Assembly: GCA_020634565.1 (NCBI GenBank) | Contig: JACKBN010000008.1 | Location: forward strand, 1-64,000 | DNA from: Ardenticatenaceae bacterium | GTDB taxonomy: Bacteria > Chloroflexota > Anaerolineae > Promineifilales > Promineifilaceae | Reading direction: 5' to 3' | DNA: 64,000 bases | In this document: piece by piece, positions 44,059 to 52,989 of the stretch | Numbering within the stretch: position 1 is the stretch's first letter | Layout of the letters: each line of letters starts with the position of its first letter | Made by a program: the position numbers and the translations under genes | Notes under the pieces: generated by a model | Told to the model about the DNA's origin: nothing | Seen by the model: only the letters and a program-made list of their open reading frames with translations | Database searches by the model: none

Positions 44059-44475
44059 ATGCAACGAATACACGAAAACGATGCGGAGCAGTTACTTGCT
44101 CTTCACCAAAAAGTTCTGGAAGCCCATCTGAAAAGTGACGTAGAGATTCTGCTGGAAGATGAAGGCGACAGCTATGTCATTGCCAACCGAGGCAGCGTCA
44201 CCCATCCTGCCAAAGAAGCGCGGCGACAGCGTTTGGGTCCATATCTCCAGGCCACCCGTTTTGAGGAATACCGCGATGAGATTCCCCCTGTTGTCACCGT
44301 TTCCCAGGACGGCACGCTGGGCTGGGTAGTGGTTCAGGTGTATGCGCGTGGCCAGCAAACCACGGCTGAGGGAACAGCCGTTCCGCTAGAGTTTGTTAGC
44401 GCCTGGATTGAGCTGTACGAAAAACAAAATGATCGCTGGCTGCGCACCGGAAACGTCTCCAATTTCAAGGGCTAA
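44059..44475 (+). CDS. NTF2/SnoaL-like protein
   Basis: 138 residues. LLALHQKVLEAHLKSDVEIL then VSQDGTLGWVVVQVYARGQ and EFVSAWIELYEKQNDRWLRT fit the NTF2-like cone fold often labelled DUF4440. It lies 25 bases after the DUF4129 gene and is probably co-transcribed. The ligand or reaction is unknown. Confidence 0.75.
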   Translation: MQRIHENDAEQLLALHQKVLEAHLKSDVEILLEDEGDSYVIANRGSVTHPAKEARRQRLGPYLQATRFEEYRDEIPPVVTVSQDGTLGWVVVQVYARGQQTTAEGTAVPLEFVSAWIELYEKQNDRWLRTGNVSNFKG

Positions 44476-44668
44476 AGTCCAGGTAAAAAGTCGTTTTTTG
44501 CGAGACAATTTTGGGGGAAAACGGCCGTGTTTTTACCCCTTCATTAAATTTACATAACTTCTCAAAATAGCTCCATTATCCTGCTTTGGAAGGTTTGACA
44601 GTCAAATTTCGATATGGTATTATCCAGCCCATCTTGGCTAACATAAAATTAAGGTAACCAGAGAAAAC

Positions 44669-44743
44669 ATGCTCGTGTTTGTGCAATTAATTGCGGCCAA
44701 ACAAGTGCTTAAAGAACGAGTTTCCCCAAATACCAACGTGTAA
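44669..44743 (+). CDS. Possible 24-codon leader ORF
   Basis: ATG 44669 to TAA 44741 encodes MLVFVQLIAAKQVLKERVSP and four more residues. Its stop codon merges into the ribosome site of the roadblock gene (TAAGGAGAG). It could be a leader peptide or chance. The rest of the 44476-44754 gap holds one ACGGCCGT and no other gene. Confidence 0.3.
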   Translation: MLVFVQLIAAKQVLKERVSPNTNV

Positions 44744-44754
44744 GGAGAGTCTGG

Positions 44755-45123
44755 ATGAGATCCCGTACAGAGATGATGGTTGACCGCTTGAAAGATTTAC
44801 AAGCAGGCACCCCAGATATTGAAGCATCAGCCGTTGTAAGTGTGGACGGCCTCATTATGGCATCGTCACTGCCTGCCGGTGTAGATGAAGATCGTATCTC
44901 GGCGATGTCTGCCGCCATGCTTTCCTTGGGTGACCGGATTGCGTCTGAACTCCAACGTGGCCGCCTGGAACAGGTTCACATTCGTGGTACAGATGGTATT
45001 ATTGTTTTGCGTGCTATCGGGGAAGATGCTGTACTCACAGTACTTGCTCGGGCACAGGCTAAACTAGGGCTTATTTTTCTGGATATGGGACGCGCCGCAG
45101 AAGATTTGGAGCGGCTACTCTAA
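44755..45123 (+). CDS. Roadblock/LC7-domain protein
   Basis: 122 residues after AAGGAGAG. The pattern IEASAVVSVDGLIMASSLPA, then ALLSLGDRIASEL-like MLSLGDRIASELQRG, and LDMGRAAEDLERLL is the MglB/roadblock fold. These proteins pair with Ras-like GTPases of the MglA type and set cell polarity or regulate signalling. No GTPase gene is adjacent. A strong terminator follows. Confidence 0.92.
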   Translation: MRSRTEMMVDRLKDLQAGTPDIEASAVVSVDGLIMASSLPAGVDEDRISAMSAAMLSLGDRIASELQRGRLEQVHIRGTDGIIVLRAIGEDAVLTVLARAQAKLGLIFLDMGRAAEDLERLL

Positions 45124-45192
45124 TGGTATGAAACGGCAAAAGTTAAAGCGAATAATAGAAGATTCGCATTGACGAACTGAAGTCAAAATTAT

Positions 45193-45238
45193 AGGTGGGG
45201 CATGTCACCCAAGATGACATGCCCCACCTCTTTTTTTT
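45193..45238 (+). terminator. Strong intrinsic terminator ahead of pyrG
   Basis: AGGTGGGGCATGTCA (45193-45207) and its exact reverse complement (45215-45229) form a 15-bp stem with a 7-base loop, followed by C and eight T. It ends 43 bases before the pyrG start codon. Confidence 0.92.
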
Positions 45239-45281
45239 GGTACTGGTCGAAAGTGAGAGGTTTGAAAAAGCGAGGCGGAAA

Positions 45282-46949
45282 ATGACAAAATATATCTTTT
45301 TTACAGGTGGTGTAGTCAGCTCTGTAGGCAAAGGCGTTACGGCAGCGGCGCTGGGGCGTTTACTGAAGGCCAGAGGACTTTCAGTCGCCGTGCAAAAGCT
45401 CGATCCGTATATCAACGTGGACCCCGGCACAATGTCTCCCTATCAACATGGTGAAGTGTTTGTCACCGAAGATGGCGCAGAAACAGACCTGGATCTGGGT
45501 CACTATGAGCGATTTATTGACATCAACGCCAGCCAGGCATCCAACGTCACTACCGGGCGCGTTTATGCCGAAGTAATCGCCCGCGAGCGGCGCGGCGACT
45601 ATTTGGGCGGTACCATTCAAGTCATTCCCCACATTACCAACGAAATCAAGCGCAACATACGGCTCGTGGCGGAACAAAGCGAAGCGGATGTGGTGCTGGT
45701 AGAAGTTGGCGGCACGGTTGGCGACATCGAAAGCTTGCCCTTTATGGAAGCGCTCCGCCAAATGCGTTCCGATGTCGGGCGCAAAAATACGCTGTACGTT
45801 CATGTAACCTTTCTGCCTTACATTGGTGCCAGCCATGAGCTGAAAACCAAGCCTACTCAGCACAGCGTGCGCGAGCTGCGCGGCATCGGTATCCATCCCG
45901 ATGTGATCATTGCCCGCGCCGACCACCACATTCCTAAAGAACACATCAAAAAAATTGCTCTTTTCTGCGATGTGCGTAAACGGGCCGTCATTCCCGCTGT
46001 TACCAGCGACATTTTGTACAACATTCCTCTCCTGCTGGAAGAAACCGGCCTGGGCGATTACGTGATTGAACGACTCAAACTAAAAAAAGCCCAAAAGCCC
46101 GACCTGACCGATTGGCAGGAAATGATCGGTAAAATCCGCAGCTCTAAAACCAAGATTCGCATTGGCATTGTGGGCAAATACGTAGAACTGCACGACGCGT
46201 ACATGAGCGTGCGCGAGGCGCTTTATCATGCAGGCATTAAGTACAACCGAGATGTAGAAGTGGAATGGATTCATTCCGGCGACCTGGAAAAGAGCAAGAA
46301 CTGGGACCAATTCAAAGGGCTGGACGGCATAGTGGTGCCCGGTGGCTTTGGTGAGCGCGGCGTGGAAGGCAAGATTTTGGCAGCACGCTGGGCACGAGAA
46401 AATAAGGTGCCCTATTTGGGGTTGTGCCTGGGTATGCAGGTCATGTGCATTGAGTTTGCTCGCCACGTGTTACAAAGTGATGAGCCCAACAGCACGGAGT
46501 TTGACAGCCAAACAGAACATCCGGTTATCAGCCTGATGCCAGACCAACACGCCCTGGAAGATATGGGAGGCACCATGCGTCTGGGCTCGTACCCGTGTGT
46601 GTTGGAAGAAGGTAGCAAGGCCGCTCAGGCCTATGAAGCTGACCGGGTCCAGGAACGGCATCGCCATCGCTGGGAGTTTAACAACGGCTATCGGAATGTC
46701 CTTGAAAAAGCAGGGATGGTGTTTAGTGGTTTGTCGCCAGACGGCCGTCTCGTAGAAATCGCTGAACTCGCAGATCATCCCTTCATGCTGGGCAGCCAGT
46801 TCCATCCCGAATTCAAGAGCCGCCCCAACCGCCCGCATCCGCTGTTTGCAGCTTTTTTGGGTGCGGCGGTGGCTCGGCAAGACGGCCGTATGGCAACAAG
46901 TTCAAATGGGGTCATGCCAGTTGAAGAAGTAGAAATAACAAACTCGTAA
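45282..46949 (+). CDS. pyrG: CTP synthase
   Basis: 555 residues from ATG 45282 (ribosome site GAGGCGG); upstream in-frame codons pass through the terminator hairpin and are rejected. The enzyme makes CTP from UTP, ATP and glutamine. The synthase domain begins KYIFFTGGVVSSVGKGVTAA. The glutaminase domain has the Cys nucleophile in PYLGLCLGMQVM and the His/Glu pair in SQFHPEFKSRP. The group II intron follows directly, and the likely pyrG terminator now lies beyond it at 49325. Confidence 0.97.
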   Translation: MTKYIFFTGGVVSSVGKGVTAAALGRLLKARGLSVAVQKLDPYINVDPGTMSPYQHGEVFVTEDGAETDLDLGHYERFIDINASQASNVTTGRVYAEVIARERRGDYLGGTIQVIPHITNEIKRNIRLVAEQSEADVVLVEVGGTVGDIESLPFMEALRQMRSDVGRKNTLYVHVTFLPYIGASHELKTKPTQHSVRELRGIGIHPDVIIARADHHIPKEHIKKIALFCDVRKRAVIPAVTSDILYNIPLLLEETGLGDYVIERLKLKKAQKPDLTDWQEMIGKIRSSKTKIRIGIVGKYVELHDAYMSVREALYHAGIKYNRDVEVEWIHSGDLEKSKNWDQFKGLDGIVVPGGFGERGVEGKILAARWARENKVPYLGLCLGMQVMCIEFARHVLQSDEPNSTEFDSQTEHPVISLMPDQHALEDMGGTMRLGSYPCVLEEGSKAAQAYEADRVQERHRHRWEFNNGYRNVLEKAGMVFSGLSPDGRLVEIAELADHPFMLGSQFHPEFKSRPNRPHPLFAAFLGAAVARQDGRMATSSNGVMPVEEVEITNS

Positions 46950-46991
46950 CACTGTTAACCTAGGGGACGGGGTCGCCCCCGCCCCCCGGCT

Positions 46992-48725
46992 TCAAAACCG
47001 GACGTGAGCGTTTCCGCTCATCCGGCTCCTCGCATGACTGGCACTTTTCATGAGCGCCTCCAACTGCCTCAGATGTTTGTCCTTAGCAGTCTTCTGGTGA
47101 TGACAGTGTTGGTGAAGTAGCTGCCAATTGGCATAGCTATCTTTTCCTCCGCTGGCTTTGGGAACGATGTGGTCAACTTCCAGAAGATCACCTGACGTAA
47201 AATACAATCCACAACGAGCGCATATACCAGATTGCTGCTTCAGTAGCTTCGCTACCCGTGTTGGGGTTCCGGTATATTCCGCTCTTCTTTTGGCCCAATA
47301 AACCCAATCCCCATCATATGGACTCTTGCTGCCTTTCACCTTGACATGTCGCTTGATGGGTGTTTCGAAATGACGGTAAAGCGGCAGACCAACCGGCGCG
47401 GCAAAGAGCCAAATGCCCCGTTCAGGATGCCAATACTTCCGGGCAATCCATTTCCAGGATTTAGATGGGTGGCGTCCCTTTGCCCAGCGGCGAAGCTTGA
47501 CAAAGGTGAGATGAGCCAGTTTGGAAAAGGCATCTTTTGAAGCAACCGTGGCAAAGTAGGCAGTCCAGCCGCGTGTAGTTTTGTTGAGTTGGCTAATGAG
47601 CTGTGCCTGCGGTGTGAATGGGTGTGCCTCAATAATGCGCTTAACCTCCTGGTAATGTCGTTGCATCGCATTCTTGCTGGGTTTAATGATGGTCTTGAAG
47701 CCAAGTGGTAAGTTGGGTGGATAACCGGTTTTCCCCGAGCGATTCTTACCCACCGGGTATTGACGCACGTGAAATCCCAGAAAATCGAATCCAACCTTGC
47801 CATCATGTTGGTGAAATGTATGGGTAATGCATGTTTTGCTTGGTTTCAATTCCAATCCCATCCCATCTAACCATGTTGACACTGTTGCCTTCGCTTGCTC
47901 AATGACGGGCAGGTCTTTGTGCAACACCACCAAGTCATCGGCATAACGAATTAATCGCGCCTGTGGGTGTGCTTTCGAAACGGCCGTTTCCAGACCATGT
48001 AGAGCGATGTTGGCCAACAGGGGCGAAATGACCCCACCCTGAGGCGAACCGGCGGGTGTGGGGAAAAGCTGGTCTTCTTCCATGACCCCAACCTTGAGCC
48101 AGGCTCGGATAGAACGGCGGAGGGCAGGAAAGGTTTCCAGTTTTGCCAGCAGTGCGGCATGGTTGATGCGGTCGAAGCATTGGGCGATGTCTGCATCGAG
48201 GACATATTTTGCCTTGAGGCAGATTGATTGAAAGATGGCTTCGATGGCATCATGGGCGGAACGTCCTGGCCGGAATCCGTAACTGTTTGGTTCAAAGCGA
48301 GCTTCCCATTCGGGTTCCAGGGCAAGCTTGGCTAAGGCTTGCTCAGCTCGGTCGCGTATGGTGGGGATACCCAAGGGGCGCATCTCCATTTTACCTGGTT
48401 TAGGAATCCATACGCGCCGCACGGGGCGGGCTTTCTGTCGCAGTTTCAGCGTTTGCGCCAGATACAATCGTTGCTTGGGTGAAAGGCGTTTGACGCCGTC
48501 AATGCCGGCAGTATTCTTGCCGCGATTGTCTTGCGTAACCCGTCTGACAGCGAGACACCGAGCGTGCCAGGAGTTAATTAAGAGCCTTTGGAGCTTGTGA
48601 ATTGTTTTTCTGTCATCCTCAATTGAGGCTTGGTAAATACGCTTTTGGAGCTTAAAGACCGACCGCTCGAATTTCTTCCAGGGTAGGTCTTTCCATTCAT
48701 ACATCGGTTGTTGCACCGTGTTCAT
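46992..48725 (-). CDS. ltrA: Group II intron reverse transcriptase/maturase with HNH domain
   Basis: 577 residues from ATG 48725, with the ribosome site AGGAGTAAAC. Reverse-transcriptase blocks are intact: FRPGRSAHDAIEA, VLDADIAQCFDRI, AGSPQGGVISPLLANI and the catalytic LIRYADDLVVL. The maturase X domain (LISQLNKTTRGWTAYF) follows, and an HNH nuclease ends the protein (CARCGLYF, LLEVDHIVPKASGG, HQHCHHQK). It splices the intron and copies it into new DNA sites. All catalytic residues are present, so the element may be active. The last 11 codons lie inside domain V. Confidence 0.95.
   Translation of the reverse strand: MNTVQQPMYEWKDLPWKKFERSVFKLQKRIYQASIEDDRKTIHKLQRLLINSWHARCLAVRRVTQDNRGKNTAGIDGVKRLSPKQRLYLAQTLKLRQKARPVRRVWIPKPGKMEMRPLGIPTIRDRAEQALAKLALEPEWEARFEPNSYGFRPGRSAHDAIEAIFQSICLKAKYVLDADIAQCFDRINHAALLAKLETFPALRRSIRAWLKVGVMEEDQLFPTPAGSPQGGVISPLLANIALHGLETAVSKAHPQARLIRYADDLVVLHKDLPVIEQAKATVSTWLDGMGLELKPSKTCITHTFHQHDGKVGFDFLGFHVRQYPVGKNRSGKTGYPPNLPLGFKTIIKPSKNAMQRHYQEVKRIIEAHPFTPQAQLISQLNKTTRGWTAYFATVASKDAFSKLAHLTFVKLRRWAKGRHPSKSWKWIARKYWHPERGIWLFAAPVGLPLYRHFETPIKRHVKVKGSKSPYDGDWVYWAKRRAEYTGTPTRVAKLLKQQSGICARCGLYFTSGDLLEVDHIVPKASGGKDSYANWQLLHQHCHHQKTAKDKHLRQLEALMKSASHARSRMSGNAHVRF
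46995..47028 (-). ncRNA. Group II intron domain V
   Basis: The 34-base element reads GAGCCGGATGAGCG, GAAA, CGCTCACGTCCGGTTT. It has the catalytic AGC triad, a GNRA-type loop and the 2-base AC bulge of domain V. The maturase stop codon (46992-46994) follows its last base. Confidence 0.9.
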
Positions 48726-49324
48726 AACCTGTTTACTCCTACTTGTGTCCTTACCTTCCAATCATGCGTCCCCACGTCTGCCTATCCGGGGCATTACCCC
48801 CGGCCTTTGCTTCTTGGGGAATCCTTCCCCGACCGGCATCCGGTTGGCACCTGCTCAGTCTGGCTGAGAGCACGGACGGGGTTACTTCGTTCCTGTGGTT
48901 CGTTTTGCGTATCCTTAGGGTCAGACTATACACCGGGTTTATCGGGGTGAACCCTGGTCACGGTTGACATATGCCAGGCCCTTATCCTTTCCCATTTTGG
49001 GCAAGCCAATAGTCCGCGTAGGCTTGTTTCAGTTCACGATGCTTCAGACGTCTGTTCGTATTCCTACCCATAGATACCTGCTCGCGGGGATGACCTAGTC
49101 GAACTCCAGGCGACCCGCTTTTCATCCCGCTTCACGGATTGATGGCCAGTCGCTACCATGGGGATGTTGCATTCTCTGTTCACTAGAGGTTGGGGATTGC
49201 ACCCAACGTCGAATCACAAGTTATCAAGGATTTAGTCAGCCATACTACCTCCTTGCCTCTCATCCCCCGGTCATGAACCGGTTTCGAGAGAACGAATCAA
49301 AACATCCCCAAAATGAGCAGCAAG

Positions 49325-49359
49325 CGGGCGAGGCAAGAGATTTGTCTCGCCCGTTTTTT
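49325..49359 (+). terminator. Plus-strand terminator, probably of pyrG
   Basis: CGGGCGAGGCAA (49325-49336) and TTGTCTCGCCCG (49342-49353) pair with one G-T pair, followed by six T. The T run points to plus-strand transcripts, and pyrG is the only plus-strand gene upstream once the intron is ignored. Confidence 0.8.
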
Positions 49360-49365
49360 GTTGGA

Positions 49366-51084
49366 TTACGGCCGTTCCACCGCAGGCAGATAAATCAGAT
49401 AAAGCTCATCAAAGGTCGCCGTGACGTTTTGCAGTTGATCCAGAGAAACGACACAGCTACCTTGGCCACTACATACCCCACCCCAACCGGCAAAAAAGGA
49501 ACCATTTTCTGGCGAAGCGGTGAGGGTAACGGCCGTATCTGCTGCAAAAGTAAAAGTACAGTTCGTGCCGCAATCAATCCCCGCCGGTGAGCTGGTAACA
49601 TGCCCCGCACCTGTGCCAGCCAACGACAGAGTCAAGCTAAACTGATCCAGCTCGTAGGCACCCACGTCACAGGCAACGCCTTGGGGGCGCGTGACGCCGC
49701 GTTGGTCGGTGGCGGCACAGTTAGCGCCACCTGCATTGACAGCAAGACTATCCATTGGCAGCGTATGAGTCCAGGTGAGGCCGCCGTTGTCCTGGAGGGG
49801 ACCGAGATTTGCTTGCGAAACGGCCGTTTGATCGCCCACCTGGTTAAATGCCATCACATTTGCATCCACTGCGCCAAGGATGTTGTACCCATTGCTCACA
49901 AAGCTATCAACCGTGCCATTATCCAAATCAACATCGCTGGCCGTCGTCGTGCCACTGAGCACGTTCCCCACAATCAAATTGTGATTCAACATTGTGGTGA
50001 CGTATGAGACACCAAGGCCAACGAGGCCCGCGCCACCATTTGCAGCTTGATTTTGCACAATCGTGCTGTTTTGCAGTGTCAAATTGCCGTATGACGCCAA
50101 CCCACCGGACAAATCAGTAGCTGTGTTATTTGAAACGGTTGTGTTAACCACAGTATGGGTGCCAGAACTTAAAAAGAGGCCACCCCCTTCCTGAGCGGTG
50201 TTATAAGCAAAGGTGCTGTTAACTATGCTGATGCTGTTTACATGATTGATACCGCCGCCATACAAGGCCGTATTGCTCAAAATTTGGCTGTTTTCTAACG
50301 TCAGAAGGCCACTGTTTTGGCTAAGAATAGCGCCACCACTCAACGAGGCACTGTTGCCTGAAAACACACTGCTGGCAATTGTGACAGCCCCGCCATCTTT
50401 AAAAACAGCACCGCCGTCAGAGGCAGCATTGCCAGTAAAGACGGTGTTAGAGACAGTTAGCTCGCCAGGTGCTCTTGTATAAATTGCACCGCCACCTGAG
50501 CTTGTACTATTGTCCAAAAATTCTGAATTGATAATCGTGACAGTTCCCTCAAAATTGTAAATGCCACCCCCACGGGTTGCGCTGTTGTTCTGCAAAATGC
50601 TGTTGGTCACCGACAGCGCAGCACCGTTTGTTTGCAGCATGATGCCGCCCCCACAGGATAACGTAAATGCGCCGCAATCTGTGCCGCTAGGCGTCCCGTT
50701 CATAATCGTTAGGCCATCGAGGGTGATATCTGTGGCTACCACGTTGAAAATGCGACTGGAATTGAAGGCATTAATCGTGATTTGCTGGTTGCCCTCAATG
50801 GTCAGTTGATTGGTATTTAGCGTGAGCTGACCCAGCGAGGCAATATTAATTGTGCCCGCGACGGAAAATTGAATGACGTCACCTGTGGCGGCGAGGGCCA
50901 GTGCATCCCGCAGGGAGCAGTCACCATCGGTGCAGCTGCCGTCGTTTTCGTCTACCAGGGTGTTGACGATGAGGGTGGCGTTGGGGGCAGCGCTAACGGC
51001 CGTTCCCCGCAAAAACCACATCGCTCCCAGAACAAATATTCCTGATAAGCACAGAACCCCTAAAATTTGCATTTGTTTTTTCAT
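49366..51084 (-). CDS. Exported CSLREA/right-handed beta-helix surface protein
   Basis: 572 residues after GGAGACAACA. A signal peptide (LGVLCLSGIFVLGAMWFLRG) precedes a CSLREA-type segment (TDGDCSLRDALALAATGD). Residues about 80-380 are parallel beta-helix repeats of the pattern NSTFxxNTAxxGGG (for example NSATRGGGIYNFEG). A C-terminal Ig-like/InlB-type repeat (CTFTFAADTAVTLTASPENG) ends in LIYLPAVERP. The YLP tail is shared with the CARDB protein at 59795. Adhesin or polysaccharide binding are possible; no lyase catalytic residues were identified. Confidence 0.85.
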   Translation of the reverse strand: MKKQMQILGVLCLSGIFVLGAMWFLRGTAVSAAPNATLIVNTLVDENDGSCTDGDCSLRDALALAATGDVIQFSVAGTINIASLGQLTLNTNQLTIEGNQQITINAFNSSRIFNVVATDITLDGLTIMNGTPSGTDCGAFTLSCGGGIMLQTNGAALSVTNSILQNNSATRGGGIYNFEGTVTIINSEFLDNSTSSGGGAIYTRAPGELTVSNTVFTGNAASDGGAVFKDGGAVTIASSVFSGNSASLSGGAILSQNSGLLTLENSQILSNTALYGGGINHVNSISIVNSTFAYNTAQEGGGLFLSSGTHTVVNTTVSNNTATDLSGGLASYGNLTLQNSTIVQNQAANGGAGLVGLGVSYVTTMLNHNLIVGNVLSGTTTASDVDLDNGTVDSFVSNGYNILGAVDANVMAFNQVGDQTAVSQANLGPLQDNGGLTWTHTLPMDSLAVNAGGANCAATDQRGVTRPQGVACDVGAYELDQFSLTLSLAGTGAGHVTSSPAGIDCGTNCTFTFAADTAVTLTASPENGSFFAGWGGVCSGQGSCVVSLDQLQNVTATFDELYLIYLPAVERP

Positions 51085-51330
51085 TGTTGTCTCCTGAATG
51101 CCTTGGTTTTTATAATTTCAAGGATTAGGGTAGAGGGAGAAACGGCCGTTTTTTGCCAACTTTTTGCCATCTTCAACGGGTAGTGAACCAAATTGATGGG
51201 CAAATCACGGGGTGAGGTGATTAGGAAGTAAGTAATTGGCGAAATTCCTTGTTCAACTACCCAATTCACCCTATCCTCAGTTACAATTCAGCAGACACCT
51301 TTGTCTACACAACTGGGAAGGAAGGTTCCG

Positions 51331-51882
51331 ATGTCAACAATTGAAAACGGCCGTGAGGAAATCATCACGCTGGGTGGTGGTTGCTTTTGGTGTTTGGAAG
51401 CTGTATTCGATGAAATGCGCGGCGTAACAGACGTGCTTTCTGGCTATGCGGGCGGCCATGTGCCCAACCCCACCTATCGCCAGGTTTGTTCCGAAACAAC
51501 CGGGCATGCCGAAGTCGTGCAGGTAAAGTTTAATCCAGCAGAAATCACGCTTGAGGAACTACTCTCGGTTTTCTTCACTGTCCACGACCCAACCACATTG
51601 AACCGGCAAGGCGCTGACGTAGGCACGCAGTATCGGTCGGTCATTTTTTATCACAATGAACAGCAGCGGGAAACGGCCGTACGACTCATCAACGAACTCA
51701 ACGAAGCCCACATTTGGGACAATCCCATCGTCACAGAAGTGACCCCCATCGACCATTTTTATGTGGCCGAAGAGTATCACCAGAATTATTATGTCAACAA
51801 TCCAGGCCAAGGCTACTGCCGTGTGGTGGTCGCTCCCAAAGTGGCAAAGTTCCGCCAGAAATTTAACCATCTGCAAAAGTAG
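51331..51882 (+). CDS. msrA: Peptide methionine sulfoxide reductase A
   Basis: 183 residues from ATG 51331; GGAAGG upstream favours this over a TTG 30 bases earlier. The catalytic Cys is in GGGCFWCLEAVF. GYAGGHVPNPTYRQVCSETTGHAE and YFYVAEEYHQNYY-like HFYVAEEYHQNYYVNN are family signatures. The enzyme repairs oxidised methionine with thioredoxin. The next gene starts 18 bases downstream. Confidence 0.97.
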   Translation: MSTIENGREEIITLGGGCFWCLEAVFDEMRGVTDVLSGYAGGHVPNPTYRQVCSETTGHAEVVQVKFNPAEITLEELLSVFFTVHDPTTLNRQGADVGTQYRSVIFYHNEQQRETAVRLINELNEAHIWDNPIVTEVTPIDHFYVAEEYHQNYYVNNPGQGYCRVVVAPKVAKFRQKFNHLQK

Positions 51883-51900
51883 ACCCAACTGGGGGAAGCT

Positions 51901-52977
51901 GTGAAGGGAAAGCTCACGCTGCGCCATCTGCTTTATGGCGTGCTCATCATTCTATTTATTCGCTTTGTCTACCTGAATCGCGGCCAGTTGGTAGACATTG
52001 TCGAGGTGTTGCGCAATGGCATCTGGTATTATTTGCTGATTGTCATCTTTCTCTTTGGCATGATTGTGCAAAACCAGGGCCGACTCTACAGCAGCATCTA
52101 CGACATCCTGAATTTACCCCCAGAGCGTAAAAAACTATCGGCTATCTTCCTCGTTTCCCGCTTTATGAGCGTAGCGGCCCCCAGTGGCGGTCTGTCCGGT
52201 GCAGTTCCTTTCATTCAGGATGCGCGACGGCGCAATTTAGGGGTGGGCTCCGTGTTGGTAGCCAATATGATCTACCTCATCGTCTGGTACAGCACCTTTA
52301 CGCTGATATTGCTCATTGGCATGCTGCATCTCTTTTTAGTGCAGGATTTGCAATGGTTTGAAGTGGCCGAAGCCATTATTTTGATTACTTTCACCTCGTT
52401 ACTGGTGGCTATCCTGGCCTTAGCTTGGCTCACACCGGCCTGGCTCAGCGCCATTTTGCATCGCATTACGAGACTGGTTGGTCGCATTGCCAATCGCTTC
52501 AACCGGCCCGTACCGCTCACCATTGCCCAAACAGATGCTCTGGCTGATGAGTTAACCCACGCGATTTATCTGATCCGCCATGCTGGTTGGGGGCCTGCGT
52601 TACGGCCGTTTGCCATTGGCCTCCTCAATGAACTGCTCAATCTACTTATTTTGTTCTTTGTGGCCTTGGCGTTTGGCGTGCAGATGAATTTGGGTGTCTT
52701 GGTGGCTACTTACAGCATCGGCATCCTGTTTTTCCTCATCTCACCCACGCCGGGTGGCCTGGGCTTTGTCGAGGGTATCTTGCTCTTGGTGATGACCTCA
52801 TTGGGCATTGCTGATGAGAGCGCGGCAACGATTACGCTGGCTTATCGGGGCTTTACTTTCTGGCTGCCGTTTATCCTGGGCTTCTTTGCCCTGCGCCGCC
52901 TGGAGCGAATGAACAGGGCAAAAGCTGAATCGACTGAATCCACTCAAATTGAAGAATTGAAGCCACAGGGTTCGTAA
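51901..52977 (+). CDS. LPG-synthase-like transmembrane protein (UPF0104)
   Basis: 358 residues, GTG start after GGGGGAAGCT. Seven to eight hydrophobic helices are visible. SRFMSVAAPSGGLSGAVPFI and FLISPTPGGLGFVEGILLLV are the signatures of the lysylphosphatidylglycerol synthase membrane-domain family (AglD-like). The cytosolic aminoacyl-transferase domain is absent. Such stand-alone domains are thought to flip lipids or lipid-linked sugars. A relative lies at 56553. Confidence 0.88.
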   Translation: MKGKLTLRHLLYGVLIILFIRFVYLNRGQLVDIVEVLRNGIWYYLLIVIFLFGMIVQNQGRLYSSIYDILNLPPERKKLSAIFLVSRFMSVAAPSGGLSGAVPFIQDARRRNLGVGSVLVANMIYLIVWYSTFTLILLIGMLHLFLVQDLQWFEVAEAIILITFTSLLVAILALAWLTPAWLSAILHRITRLVGRIANRFNRPVPLTIAQTDALADELTHAIYLIRHAGWGPALRPFAIGLLNELLNLLILFFVALAFGVQMNLGVLVATYSIGILFFLISPTPGGLGFVEGILLLVMTSLGIADESAATITLAYRGFTFWLPFILGFFALRRLERMNRAKAESTESTQIEELKPQGS

Positions 52978-52989
52978 ACTTTGGGGGAA

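Larger units (their letters stand above)
46953..49217 (-). mobile_element. Group II intron (chloroplast-like class), minus strand
   Basis: A complete-looking intron of about 2.26 kb: a structured region (48726 to about 49217) with many short complementary arms, the maturase gene, domain V (46995-47028) and a domain VI-like GC-rich hairpin (GGGGCGGGG, loop GCGA, CCCCGTCCCC) ending near 46953. The 5' end is placed tentatively at 49217, where the minus strand reads GTGATTCGACG; this is not the exact GTGYG consensus, so the boundary is uncertain. It sits in the intergenic space after pyrG, on the opposite strand. Confidence 0.85.

Noticed and set aside
45193..45238. Bacillus-type pyrG reiterative attenuator
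   Set aside because: The 5' arm is G-rich and would not pair with added G residues, so the known mechanism does not fit.
49217..49262. Exact 5' boundary of the group II intron
   Set aside because: No perfect GTGYG was found and I could not match EBS1/IBS1 by eye, so the boundary is given as approximate only.
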